A stretch of 6,810 nucleotides of DNA from an uncultured Clostridia bacterium. GTDB taxonomy: Bacteria > Bacillota > Clostridia > Christensenellales > Borkfalkiaceae. The notes under the pieces are model-generated. The model saw only the letters and a list, made by a program, of their open reading frames with translations, was not told the origin of the DNA and did not search any database. The stretch lies in NCBI GenBank assembly GCA_904501815.1, contig CAJGCN010000070.1, positions 1 through 6,810 of the forward strand, given 5' to 3'. Position 1 is the stretch's first letter. Each line of letters opens with the position of its first letter. The position numbers were made by a program, and so were the translations under genes. This document shows, one piece after another, positions 1 to 6,209 of this stretch.

Positions 1-4
1 AAGG

Positions 5-72
5 CTCGCAATGACGAAGTAGGGGCTTTTCCGCGCTGTCATTGTGAAGGAGCGATAGCGACTGCGACAATC
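5..72. repeat. REP-like dispersed repeat, inverted pair
   Basis: CTCGCAATGAC at 5-15 is an inverted copy of GTCATTGTGA at 38-47. Nine of the ten facing positions (6-15 against 38-47) match, and the tenth would be a G-U pair in RNA. The right-hand unit continues with GGAGCGATAGCGACTGCGACAATCT to about 72, and its ends again mirror each other (ATTGT 41-45, ACAAT 67-71). From general knowledge, units starting GTCATTGCGAGGAGCG and ending CAATCT are scattered between genes in many bacterial genomes. This pair looks like a slightly diverged example. I infer that it is a non-coding mobile or palindromic repeat. Copy number cannot be judged from one window. Confidence 0.55.
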
Positions 73-205
73 TTTTTCGAACGTTGCCGTCGGCTCGGTT
101 TTTCAGCCCCCACTTAGCAATCGCCCGACGGACTAAACCCCGTCGCTTTCAAAAGTTTCGTTTTGCGCCTATTTTAATTATATGGTACTTCAATTCTTAA
201 AATAC
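73..205. other. intergenic stretch, no gene recognised
   Basis: No open frame with a plausible start and ribosome binding site is visible on either strand. The first half is GC-rich and contains a 7-bp inverted repeat, CCGTCGG (87-93) and CCGACGG (125-131), separated by 31 bases. It may be a remnant of another dispersed repeat. From about 170 the sequence becomes AT-rich and leads into the promoter block of the next gene. Confidence 0.5.
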
Positions 206-234
206 TTGACAATTTTTATAAGACTTGATATAAT
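206..234 (+). promoter_or_regulatory. consensus sigma-A promoter of the cysteine-rich gene
   Basis: TTGACA (206-211) and TATAAT (229-234) are both perfect consensus hexamers with the optimal 17-base spacer. Transcription is predicted to start near 241, giving a leader of about 30 bases that contains the ribosome binding site AGGGAG (257-262), seven bases before the ATG at 270. This predicts strong basal transcription unless a repressor intervenes. Confidence 0.88.
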
Positions 235-254
235 AAACGTACTTACGTTATAAT
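225..254 (+). promoter_or_regulatory. second, overlapping promoter-like pair
   Basis: TTGATA (225-230) and TATAAT (249-254) are 18 bases apart, a near-consensus promoter shifted 20 bases downstream of the first one. Its start point would fall near 261, inside the ribosome binding site, so its transcripts would have almost no leader. It may be a real alternative start or a chance by-product of the AT-rich context. Confidence 0.35.
236..249. promoter_or_regulatory. palindrome at the transcription start, possible operator
   Basis: AACGTA (236-241) and TACGTT (244-249) form a perfect 6-bp inverted repeat around a 2-base centre. It begins just after the -10 box and covers the predicted start of transcription. 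A dimeric repressor bound here would block RNA polymerase. The sequence does not match the Gram-positive LexA box, and no cognate regulator is identified. Confidence 0.4.
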
Positions 255-269
255 ACAGGGAGAAAAAAT

Positions 270-758
270 ATGAAAGAAATTTGCAAAAACTGCGTCCACT
301 CCGAAAAAGACGGGCTGTTTGGAGATTGGTATTGCCGTTTAGTGACGAAACGTAATATTTTCGGAAAAGAACATTGTATTAAAATCAATCCAACGGATAC
401 TTGCGACAACTTTTCGGCTCGCCCCGTAGGTCCGACAAAAAAATCCGACTGTTTTTTGACTTCGGCTTGCGTGGAATATCTTGGAAAGCCCGACGATTGC
501 GAAGAACTGACGAAATTACGTGCTTTCCGCGACGGTTATTTAAAAGCGCAAGCGGGAGGCGAAAAGCTGATTGAAGAATATTATGGGATTGCCCCTCTAA
601 TCGTCGAAAAAATAAATCAATCCAACGAACGCGATAAGCATTATGCGTACATATACGAAACCATTCAACAATGCCTTACGCATATTGACGAAGGAAACGA
701 CGAAAAAGCTCTTGAACTTTACAAAGCTATGGTCGTTTCGTTAAAGAAGCTCGTTTAA
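270..758 (+). CDS. cysteine-rich protein with CFI-box-like motif, function unknown
   Basis: This is a complete 162-residue protein with no signal peptide or membrane segment, so probably cytoplasmic. The first part is cysteine-rich: C5-x2-C8, C22, C36 and C45, followed by NF. That pattern resembles a small zinc-ribbon-like domain. The second part has a conserved-looking block at residues 61-91: CFLTSAC (61-67), DDCEEL (75-80) and LRAFRDGYL (83-91). It resembles the CFI-box motif, in which CFIATA is followed by LRxFRDxxL, but with extra cysteines at 67 and 77. The rest (about 92-162) is predicted helical and charged. From memory, proteins with this block occur in Clostridia as hypothetical proteins, and I know of no established biochemical role. 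The ATG is supported by AGGGAG at seven-base spacing and a consensus promoter. The gene stands alone and converges on uvrA, which argues against a direct operon link to repair. Metal binding is inferred only from the cysteines. Confidence 0.9.
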   Translation: MKEICKNCVHSEKDGLFGDWYCRLVTKRNIFGKEHCIKINPTDTCDNFSARPVGPTKKSDCFLTSACVEYLGKPDDCEELTKLRAFRDGYLKAQAGGEKLIEEYYGIAPLIVEKINQSNERDKHYAYIYETIQQCLTHIDEGNDEKALELYKAMVVSLKKLV

Positions 759-796
759 AATAAAAATTATATAAAAAATTTTTAACCTATGGCAAA

Positions 797-832
797 GCCC
801 CGCGCTCAATAAAGCGCGGGGCGTATCTTTTT
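797..832 (+). terminator. Rho-independent terminator, probably bidirectional
   Basis: GCCCCGCGCT (797-806) pairs perfectly with AGCGCGGGGC (813-822) across a six-base loop, making a 10-bp GC-rich stem. On the + strand the stem is followed by GTATC and five T (828-832), 38 bases after the stop of the cysteine-rich gene. On the - strand the hairpin starts 13 bases after the uvrA stop, but the T-run after it is short (TTT, then a later AT-rich stretch). It fits the + gene best and probably serves both convergent genes. Confidence 0.82.
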
Positions 833-835
833 ACC

Positions 836-3655
836 TTATTGCAATACTTTCTTTAAAAATTGACCCGTATAACTGTTGGAGACTTGCGCGACTTCTTCGG
901 GCGTACCCGCGCAGACGATCGTTCCGCCACCGTCCCCCCCTTCCGGTCCTAAGTCTACGATATAGTCGGCGGTTTTGATAACGTCTAAGTTGTGTTCAAT
1001 GACGATTACCGTGTTTCCGTTCGCGCGGAGTTTTTGCAAAATCTTTACGAGCTTATCCACGTCGTAGGAATGAAGCCCCGTCGTCGGTTCGTCTAAAATA
1101 TAACAGGTCTTGCCCGTAGAGCGTTTGGAAAGCTCCGTCGCAAGCTTGACCCGTTGCGCTTCCCCGCCCGAAAGGGTCGTGGAGCTTTGTCCGAGCTTGA
1201 TATACCCAAGCCCTACTTCTTGCAGGGTTTTTATTTTATTATAAATGGACGGTACGGGTTCGAAAAATTCGCAAGCTTCTTCTACCGTCATATCCAAAAC
1301 GTCGAAAATACTCTTGCCTTTATAGCGGACTTCGAGCGTTTCACGGTTATACCGTTTCCCCCCGCAGACTTCGCAAGGCACGAAAATATCGGGCAAGAAA
1401 TGCATTTCGATTTTGATGATCCCGTCGCCAAAACAATGCTCGCACCTACCGCCCGAAACGTTAAAGGAAAACCGCCCCGCTTTGTATCCGCGTTCTTTCG
1501 CATCAGGCGTAGCCGAAAATAAATCACGGATGGCGCTGAATACGCCCGTATACGTGGCAGGGTTGCTTCGGGGCGTTCTGCCTATCGGGGATTGGTCGAT
1601 TGCAATGACTTTATCGAAATACTCCACCCCTTTCATTTCGGCGTAATTCCCCCGCGCGTGGCGCGCGCCGTTGAGTTCGTTGGCGAGCGTAGGATAGATA
1701 ATCTCGTTGACTAAGCTCGATTTCCCGCTACCCGAAACGCCCGTGACCGCCGTAATCAGTCCGACGGGGAATTTTGCGTTGATATTTTTTAAATTGTTTT
1801 GCTGACAGCCGTAAATTTCCAGCCATTTCTCGCTCGGCTGTTGCCGAACGGCGGGAATTTGGATTTTACGGCGACCGGCAAGGTAGTCCCCCGTAATCGA
1901 TTGTTCGGCGTTCATAATATCTTCTTGCGTTCCGCAAGCGACAACTTCCCCGCCGTGTACCCCCGCTTTCGGTCCGATATCTACGATATAATCCGCTTCG
2001 CGAATGGTGTCTTCGTCGTGCTCCACAACGAGCAAAGTATTCCCTAAATCCCGCAAGCCTTTTAAGGAATTTAAGAGTTTTTCGTTGTCGCGTTGATGAA
2101 GACCGATACTCGGCTCGTCTAAAATATACAGTACGCCCGTCAGCGCGCTACCGATTTGCGTGGCAAGGCGTATGCGTTGGCTTTCCCCGCCCGAGAGCGT
2201 TTGCGCCGTGCGCGCGAGCGTTAAATAGTTCAACCCTACGTTTCGCAAAAAGCCTAAGCGGTTGTTGATTTCTTTTAAAATTGCGTCGGCAATCAAGTGT
2301 TCGGTCGGCGTGAACTTGCTTTGCACTTCGTCTAAAAATTCGCAAAGCTTGTCCACCGACATTTCACACACGTCCCAAATATGTTTCCCGCCGATATACA
2401 CCGACAACGCTTCCTTTTTTAAGCGTTTGCCTTTACAGCAATCGCAAGGCGCGCTACGCATCAGCCGTTCAATATCGTATTTCACGCCGTCCGAATTCGT
2501 TTGCGCGTAGCGACGTTGCAGATTATTCACGTAGCCTTCCCATCTCTTTTTGAAATTGCCCTGAAAGGTACGGGTACTGTATTGCATATCCAGCGCTTCG
2601 TCGCTTCCGTACATTAAAATATGATAGATGTTTTCGGGTAAATCCTTGACGGGGGTATCCAGCGAAAAGCCGTAAGCTTTCCCCAGCGCGCCAAGCTCCA
2701 TTTGCGCCATCGTGCTTGAACCTAAGTTCCAGCCCGTCACCCTGAACGCGCCTTCGCGCAAAGACTTAGTTTTATCAGGGCAGATTAAATCGGGGTCTAC
2801 GATTTGACGGTAGCCGATACCGAAACATTCGGGGCATGCGCCGTAGACGGTGTTGAACGAGAACATTCTCGGTTCGATTTCTTCGAGTGAAATTCCGCAA
2901 TCGGGGCAAGCGTAGTTGACAGAATACAGCTCTTCCTTGCCGTCGCAGTCAATCACCACCAACCCGTCTGCGAGTTTTAACGCGTTTTCCAAGCTGTCCG
3001 TCAAGCGTTTTTGAATGGTGGGCTTGACCACGAGCCTGTCCACCACGACGGAAATATTGTGCTTGATATTCTTTTCAAGACGGATTTCTTCTTGTAAATC
3101 GTAGACGATACCGTCGATTTTCACCCTGCCGTATCCGCTTTTCTTAAAGCCTGCAAGCTCTTTTGCGTACTCCCCTTTCCGACCGCGCACGACGGGGGCG
3201 TTGACGAGAATTTTGCTCCCTTCGGGCATAGCCAACACCTTATCGGCAATCTCGTCTACCGTTTGACGGCGAATTTCTTTTCCGCATTTAGGACAATGCG
3301 GAACGCCTACGCGCGCGAATAATAAACGGAAATAATCGTAAATTTCCGTCACCGTTCCAACGGTGGAACGGGGGTTGTGCGACGTCGTTTTTTGGTCGAT
3401 AGAAATGGCGGGGGAAAGCCCTTCGATACTCTCAACGTCGGGTTTTTCCATTTGCCCTAAGAACTGACGGGCGTAGGAAGACAAGCTCTCCACGTAGCGA
3501 CGTTGCCCTTCGGCAAAGATAGTGTCGAACGCGAGCGTGGATTTACCGCTCCCCGAAAGCCCCGTCAACACGGTGAGTTTGTTGCGGGGGATTTTTACGT
3601 CGATATTTTTTAAATTGTTGGCTTTTGCGCCTTTGACTACGATTTCTTCCTGCAT
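836..3655 (-). CDS. uvrA: UvrA, excinuclease ABC subunit A
   Basis: This is the DNA-damage sensor of nucleotide excision repair. As a dimer it scans DNA, binds distorted sites and loads UvrB. The 939 residues match the usual family length of about 940. Two ABC ATPase modules are intact. The first has Walker A GLSGSGKS (32-39), signature LSGGESQR (487-494), Walker B LYILDEP (509-515) and H-loop VVEHD (543-547). The second has GVSGSGKS (639-646), LSGGEAQR (828-835), YILDEPTTG (852-860) and VIEHN (885-889). Zinc modules are CPDC (250-253) with CPEC (274-277), and C738/C741 with C761/C764. CPKC (121-124) and C404/C407 may form a further one. The ATG follows uvrB by 10 bases. Its ribosome binding site, AAGGA, overlaps the uvrB TAA, which suggests coupled translation. 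No unusual or missing catalytic residue was seen. Confidence 0.99.
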   Translation of the reverse strand: MQEEIVVKGAKANNLKNIDVKIPRNKLTVLTGLSGSGKSTLAFDTIFAEGQRRYVESLSSYARQFLGQMEKPDVESIEGLSPAISIDQKTTSHNPRSTVGTVTEIYDYFRLLFARVGVPHCPKCGKEIRRQTVDEIADKVLAMPEGSKILVNAPVVRGRKGEYAKELAGFKKSGYGRVKIDGIVYDLQEEIRLEKNIKHNISVVVDRLVVKPTIQKRLTDSLENALKLADGLVVIDCDGKEELYSVNYACPDCGISLEEIEPRMFSFNTVYGACPECFGIGYRQIVDPDLICPDKTKSLREGAFRVTGWNLGSSTMAQMELGALGKAYGFSLDTPVKDLPENIYHILMYGSDEALDMQYSTRTFQGNFKKRWEGYVNNLQRRYAQTNSDGVKYDIERLMRSAPCDCCKGKRLKKEALSVYIGGKHIWDVCEMSVDKLCEFLDEVQSKFTPTEHLIADAILKEINNRLGFLRNVGLNYLTLARTAQTLSGGESQRIRLATQIGSALTGVLYILDEPSIGLHQRDNEKLLNSLKGLRDLGNTLLVVEHDEDTIREADYIVDIGPKAGVHGGEVVACGTQEDIMNAEQSITGDYLAGRRKIQIPAVRQQPSEKWLEIYGCQQNNLKNINAKFPVGLITAVTGVSGSGKSSLVNEIIYPTLANELNGARHARGNYAEMKGVEYFDKVIAIDQSPIGRTPRSNPATYTGVFSAIRDLFSATPDAKERGYKAGRFSFNVSGGRCEHCFGDGIIKIEMHFLPDIFVPCEVCGGKRYNRETLEVRYKGKSIFDVLDMTVEEACEFFEPVPSIYNKIKTLQEVGLGYIKLGQSSTTLSGGEAQRVKLATELSKRSTGKTCYILDEPTTGLHSYDVDKLVKILQKLRANGNTVIVIEHNLDVIKTADYIVDLGPEGGDGGGTIVCAGTPEEVAQVSNSYTGQFLKKVLQ

Positions 3656-3665
3656 ACTCTTATCC

Positions 3666-5627
3666 TTATTTTTGCGCTTTGCGCAGTTTGAGTTTTAGCT
3701 CGGCTATGCGTTCGCGAATTTCTATCGCGCGTTCAAAATCCAGCTGTCCGCTCGCGACTTTCATCAACGCTTTGAGCTTTTCAATTTCGTCGGGAATATC
3801 TTGCATTTTGATATCCGTTTCCGATTTCTTTTTCGTGATATTCAAAGTCGACTTGATTTGTTTGACGATCGTTCTCGGCGTAATGCCGTGCGCAAGATTG
3901 TATTCGTTTTGAATTTTCCGTCTTCGCTCCGTTTCCCCGATTGCCCGTTTCATACTGTCGGTAATCGTATCCGCGTACATAATCACCCTGCCTTCGCTGT
4001 TTCGCGCGGCTCTGCCGATCGTTTGAATAAGCGACGTATCACTGCGCAAAAAGCCTTCCTTGTCCGCGTCGAGAATAGCGACCAACCGCACTTCGGGAAG
4101 GTCAAGCCCTTCTCTTAACAGGTTAATCCCGCAAAGCACGTCGAATTCCCCGCTACGAAGTCCGTTGACGATATCCACACGCTCTAACGCGTCGATATCG
4201 CTGTGCATATATTTTACCTTAATCGAATGTTCTTTTAAATAGTCGGTAAGCTCTTCGCTCATACGCTTGGTAAGGGTGGTAATCAAGACCCTGCCCCCCG
4301 CATTCACCGTTTTTTTAATCTCGGACAGCAGGTCGTCAATCTGTCCTTTGGTGGGTTTTACTTGCACGGGCGGGTCTAAAAGCCCCGTCGGACGAATGAG
4401 CTGTTCTACCCGTTGTCCCGCTTGTTCTAATTCGTAAGGGGCAGGGGTTGCCGAAACGCAAATCAGCTGGGGTACGCGCGCGTCAAACTCGTCGAAAGTA
4501 AGCGGACGGTTATCAAACGCCGCTTTCATACGAAAGCCGTATTCGACTAAATTTTTCTTGCGGGATAAATCTCCGTGATACATGGCGCGAATTTGCGGAA
4601 TGGTCATATGGCTCTCGTCGATAAACACCAAAAAGTTCCCCGACGGAAAATAATCGAGCAAGGTGAAAGACGGCTCGCCTGGTTTGCGCCCGTCGAAATA
4701 CCGACTGTAATTTTCCACTCCGCTGCAATACCCGATTTCCCGCATCATTTCCAAATCGTATTCGCAACGCTGTTTTAAGCGCTGGGCTTCCAAAATTTTG
4801 CCTTCTTCTTCAAAGGCGCGCACTTCGCCCTTTAAATCTTCTTCAATCATAGCGAGCGCGCTTTGCAACTTTTCCGTGCCGACTGCGTATTGACTGGCAG
4901 GGAATATCGCCACGTGCGAAAGCTCGTTGAGCTTGTTGCCCGTCAACGCTTCCACTTCGTAAATTTTATCAATCTCGTCCCCGAAAAATTCCACGCGAAT
5001 CGCAACTTCCGAGTTTGATGCGGGAAAAATCTCCACGTTATCTCCCCGCACGCGGAAAGTCGAGCGTTTGAAATCAGTATCGTTGCGCGCGTATTGCAAT
5101 TCCACGAGCTTACGCAATAAGTTATCCCTGCCCCACTCCATTCCCGGTCTTAACGAAATGGACAAGCGGAAATATTCTTCGGGCGCGCCTAAACCGTAAA
5201 TGCAAGATACCGACGCCACGACGATTACGTCGTCCCGTTCCATTAGCGAACAAGTTGCGCTGTTTCTGAGCTTATCAATCTCGTCGTTCAAGCTCAAATC
5301 TTTTTCAATATAGGTATCCGTCGTCGGGATATAGCTTTCGGGCTGATAATAATCGTAGTAGGAAACGAAATATTCCACGCGGTTATTCGGGAAAAATTCC
5401 CGAAACTCGTTGCAAAGTTGCGCCGCGAGCGTTTTGTTATGCGCAATCACGAGCGTAGGACGGTTGACGTTTTTTATCACATTTGCCATCGTAAACGTTT
5501 TCCCGCTCCCCGTCACCCCGACGAGTACCTGCGTTCTAATCCCGTCGAGAACCCCTTCGGTCAGTTTTTCAATCGCTTGCGGTTGGTCCCCCGTCGGTGA
5601 AAACGGTGAACGTAATTCAAATTGCAT
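3666..5627 (-). CDS. uvrB: UvrB, excinuclease ABC subunit B
   Basis: UvrB is the damage-verification helicase-like ATPase. UvrA delivers it to the lesion, it inserts a beta-hairpin between the strands, and it then recruits UvrC for incision. I take the ATG at 5627, giving 653 residues. The start context MQFELRSPFSPTGDQPQAI is typical of the family and a strong ribosome binding site precedes it. A longer frame from a TTG at 5660 would swallow that site. Motifs in order: Walker A GVTGSGKT (37-44), the tyrosine-rich beta-hairpin (about 86-110), DESH (337-340), SATP (392-395), motif VI QTIGRAARN (535-543), and the C-terminal UVR coiled-coil motif that binds UvrC (about 614-650, with FERAIEIRERI at 631-641). 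It is the first gene of a two-gene operon with uvrA and is probably under LexA control. Confidence 0.99.
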   Translation of the reverse strand: MQFELRSPFSPTGDQPQAIEKLTEGVLDGIRTQVLVGVTGSGKTFTMANVIKNVNRPTLVIAHNKTLAAQLCNEFREFFPNNRVEYFVSYYDYYQPESYIPTTDTYIEKDLSLNDEIDKLRNSATCSLMERDDVIVVASVSCIYGLGAPEEYFRLSISLRPGMEWGRDNLLRKLVELQYARNDTDFKRSTFRVRGDNVEIFPASNSEVAIRVEFFGDEIDKIYEVEALTGNKLNELSHVAIFPASQYAVGTEKLQSALAMIEEDLKGEVRAFEEEGKILEAQRLKQRCEYDLEMMREIGYCSGVENYSRYFDGRKPGEPSFTLLDYFPSGNFLVFIDESHMTIPQIRAMYHGDLSRKKNLVEYGFRMKAAFDNRPLTFDEFDARVPQLICVSATPAPYELEQAGQRVEQLIRPTGLLDPPVQVKPTKGQIDDLLSEIKKTVNAGGRVLITTLTKRMSEELTDYLKEHSIKVKYMHSDIDALERVDIVNGLRSGEFDVLCGINLLREGLDLPEVRLVAILDADKEGFLRSDTSLIQTIGRAARNSEGRVIMYADTITDSMKRAIGETERRRKIQNEYNLAHGITPRTIVKQIKSTLNITKKKSETDIKMQDIPDEIEKLKALMKVASGQLDFERAIEIRERIAELKLKLRKAQK

Positions 5628-5634
5628 ACCTTCG

Positions 5635-5642
5635 CCCTCCCC
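5635..5642 (-). promoter_or_regulatory. uvrB ribosome binding site (decides the start)
   Basis: On the - strand GGGGAGGG lies seven bases before the ATG at 5627. It is the best Shine-Dalgarno match near the gene. It sits inside the 11-codon extension that would begin at the TTG at 5660, which argues for the ATG start. Confidence 0.85.
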
Positions 5643-5667
5643 GACGAAATTTTTTCGCAAAAAACTG

Positions 5668-5681
5668 CGAACATTCGTTTG
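5668..5681 (-). promoter_or_regulatory. LexA (SOS) box of uvrBA
   Basis: On the - strand the sequence is CAAACGAATGTTCG. The Gram-positive LexA consensus is CGAACRNRYGTTCG, so there is a single mismatch at the second base. The site begins two bases after the -10 hexamer and covers the predicted transcription start near 5676, an ideal position for repression. uvrBA is a known SOS target in Bacillus and relatives. I infer that this operon is derepressed on DNA damage when RecA triggers LexA self-cleavage. Confidence 0.85.
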
Positions 5682-5682
5682 T

Positions 5683-5711
5683 ATTATAGCATTTTTTTAG
5701 GAAAATGTAAA
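5683..5711 (-). promoter_or_regulatory. sigma-A promoter of uvrB-uvrA
   Basis: On the - strand the -35 is TTTACA (5711-5706), one mismatch from consensus. The spacer is 17 bases and the -10 is a perfect TATAAT (5688-5683) preceded by TGC, an extended -10 element. It lies between the stop of the upstream 118-residue gene (5740) and the uvrB start, so uvrBA has its own promoter. No terminator is visible between that gene and the promoter, so some read-through is possible. Confidence 0.87.
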
Positions 5712-5739
5712 GTAAATGAACGGACTTTTTTCAGCGTTT

Positions 5740-6096
5740 TCAAAATATCCATTTCATTAAAAGCCCCACGAGAAAGGCAATCACCGCCGAAGCGACCGCC
5801 CAACCGATTTTTAAGGCAAAATCCCGCCGCATTTGCACGGAATACCGCTTAAACGCCCTGCCTTCGGCGTGCAGAGTAATCACGTACATTTTCTCGCCCT
5901 GACGTTCGGACGAGAGCAATTCGAAATAGTCGTCGAGTTCCAGCTCGTAGAGAATTTCTTCGAGCCGTTCTTCGCTCGGGCGGAGTTTTTTAGGAATCAT
6001 AGCTAAAATTTCCGTAGGCGAAACCAAGCAAATGCCCTTGCCTTCGCAAAGCGAATATACCGCGTTCATCACTTGGCTTTCCCGTTTCGTCAACAT
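5740..6096 (-). CDS. winged-helix-like protein with C-terminal membrane anchor, function unknown
   Basis: This is a 118-residue protein that I do not recognise as a named family. Residues 1-85 read like a winged helix-turn-helix: a first helix (about 5-17), a short helix at SPTEILAMI (26-34), a long charged helix (41-58) and a wing-like strand pair ending EKMYVITLHAEGRAF (68-82). A basic linker with KR and RR (83-91) leads to one hydrophobic segment, about 95-115 (IGWAVASAVIAFLVGLLM), two to three residues from the C-terminus. That architecture is tail-anchored, with the folded domain in the cytoplasm. The ATG at 6096 is chosen because GGGGGTG lies upstream at good spacing. The longer frame from a TTG at 6204 would run through a terminator hairpin. 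A possible -10 (CATAAT, 6132-6127) has no good -35. It lies directly upstream of uvrB on the same strand. A DNA-binding role is inferred from predicted fold only; a protein-protein winged helix is equally possible. Confidence 0.8.
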   Translation of the reverse strand: MLTKRESQVMNAVYSLCEGKGICLVSPTEILAMIPKKLRPSEERLEEILYELELDDYFELLSSERQGEKMYVITLHAEGRAFKRYSVQMRRDFALKIGWAVASAVIAFLVGLLMKWIF

Positions 6097-6102
6097 TTCG
6101 CG

Positions 6103-6109
6103 CACCCCC
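6103..6109 (-). promoter_or_regulatory. ribosome binding site of the 118-residue gene (decides the start)
   Basis: On the - strand GGGGGTG differs from the extended Shine-Dalgarno GGAGGTG only by a base that can wobble-pair. It lies six bases before the ATG at 6096. It supports the short form of the protein over the frame opening at 6204. Confidence 0.6.
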
Positions 6110-6146
6110 CGTCGCCACTTTTTTCTATTATGCGCAAAAAACGCCG

Positions 6147-6182
6147 AAAATATAGCAAACGGGCGAGGATAACCCTCGCCCG
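6147..6182 (-). terminator. Rho-independent terminator after the creatininase-like gene
   Basis: CGGGCGAGG (6160-6168) and CCTCGCCCG (6174-6182) form a perfect 9-bp GC-rich stem with a five-base loop. On the - strand it begins 27 bases after the stop at 6210 and is followed by a T-rich tail (TTTGCTATATTTT, 6159-6147). It separates the creatininase-like gene from the 118-residue gene, which therefore probably has its own promoter or relies on read-through. Confidence 0.72.
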
Positions 6183-6209
6183 AACTGCTTACCTTTTTGA
6201 GCAATATTT

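Noticed and set aside
1..117. Open + strand frame entering from the left edge and ending at a TAG at 115-117
   Set aside because: It runs through the dispersed repeat and has no family-like sequence. It looks like a repeat read as protein.
1154..1522. 122-codon frame on the + strand opposite uvrA
   Set aside because: Lies wholly inside uvrA on the other strand, with no ribosome binding site or recognisable domain. It is a shadow of the uvrA codon pattern.
3801..4118. 105-codon + strand frame opposite uvrB
   Set aside because: Antisense shadow of a highly conserved gene with no supporting signals. Other antisense frames inside uvrA and uvrB were dismissed for the same reason.
5628..5660. Eleven-codon N-terminal extension of UvrB from a TTG
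   Set aside because: It would contain the strong GGGGAGGG ribosome binding site, the extension is not family-like, and the ATG at 5627 starts the conserved UvrB sequence.
6097..6204. 36-codon N-terminal extension of the 118-residue protein from a TTG
   Set aside because: It crosses the terminator hairpin at 6160-6182 and has low-complexity basic sequence, while a good ribosome binding site precedes the ATG at 6096.
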